34,233 nt of DNA, taken from NCBI GenBank assembly GCA_015068055.1, contig SVLG01000015.1, positions 1-34,233 on the forward strand, read 5' to 3'. Numbering within the stretch: the first letter of the stretch is position 1; each line of letters begins with the position of its first letter. Below the pieces are notes generated by a model. The model worked only from the letters and a program-made list of their open reading frames with translations. It was not told the origin of the DNA and searched no databases. The stretch comes from Oscillospiraceae bacterium. Its GTDB lineage: Bacteria; Bacillota_A; Clostridia; Oscillospirales; Oscillospiraceae. Both the position numbers and the translations under genes were made by a program. Shown here in pieces: positions 34,095 to 34,233 of this stretch.

Positions 34095-34233
34095 TTAGCC
34101 GATCAGGTTGTACTCCATGACCTGCTTGCGGTAATCGAAGCTCTCAAGCTTGAGGTAGAACTCGGCGCAGTCCAGCAGGGCCTTGGCGGGGGTGAGACCC
34201 ACCAGCTCGCTGCCGATGATGCGGGCACCGTAG
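34095..34233 (-). CDS. ftcD: Glutamate formiminotransferase, C-terminal end (partial)
   Basis: Only the last 45 or so residues are in the window; the gene continues beyond its right edge. The visible IIGSELVGLTPAKALLDCAE, then FYLKLESFDYRKQVMEYNLI, resembles the end of formiminotransferase domains (VGSEIVGL.P..AL..AA..Y..LE.F...QV.E..). The enzyme moves the formimino group of N-formimino-glutamate to THF, giving the substrate of the next gene. Position directly upstream of fchA strengthens the call. Confidence 0.85.
   Translation of the reverse strand, partial: YGARIIGSELVGLTPAKALLDCAEFYLKLESFDYRKQVMEYNLIG

Overview
The window reads as a chromosomal segment of a GC-rich, Gram-positive anaerobe of the class Clostridia, most like gut Oscillospiraceae/Ruminococcaceae-type bacteria (inference). 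The basis is strong AGGAGG-type ribosome sites, sigma-A promoters with TTGACA/TATAAT hexamers, and low-GC intergenic gaps set in GC-rich genes. The gene repertoire fits too: a pnp-M16 peptidase neighbourhood, a YtrA-type GntR/ABC operon, a GntR-RCK_C regulator, CotH, MltG, and the folate-linked histidine-degradation genes fchA and ftcD. I see no rRNA, tRNA, CRISPR array, insertion sequence or phage gene, and no gene-free stretch longer than 300 bases.

Layout: 1-2676 holds the 3' end of pnp, an SGNH lipoprotein and an M16 zinc peptidase. 2846-5393 is the argG-argH operon, last two steps of arginine synthesis. 5494-8090 is an envelope pair: a CapA-like metallophosphatase-fold protein and an L,D-transpeptidase. 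8168-9804 is a sigma factor with a translationally coupled membrane protein that is probably its anti-sigma. 9838-12781 (minus strand) holds an aminotransferase, an ornithine cyclodeaminase-family dehydrogenase and nagB. 12944-15699 has a stand-alone LysR-type DNA-binding domain, an unknown membrane protein and a membrane-anchored repeat protein. 15763-21467 runs trmO, a phosphodiester glycosidase, an unknown extracellular protein and a large lamin-tail/CotH protein.

21547-23678 is a BusR-like GntR-RCK_C regulator followed by cysS. 23721-24920 (minus) is a U32 peptidase-family (TrhP-like) protein. 25054-28196 is a three-gene YtrA-type regulator/ABC exporter operon. 28239-29660 (minus) is mltG. 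29819-29968 is a tiny Gly/Cys-rich membrane peptide. 30022-34233 (minus) contains a sirtuin, guaB, rpsU, a HutD-family protein, fchA and the end of ftcD.

Cell-envelope functions dominate: SGNH, CapA, L,D-transpeptidase, NAGPA, CotH and MltG, plus an ECF-type sigma system. The most notable signals are two adjacent palindromes covering the -35 and -10 of the rpsU promoter, a probable leaderless gene at 13288, the BusR-like regulator with no nearby osmolyte transporter, the Cys-rich micropeptide, a six-copy motif repeat in the protein at 14005, and the unusual translation start region of the sigma factor. No clearly new multi-gene system can be proved from sequence alone. The best candidate is the secreted cluster at 16508-21467.
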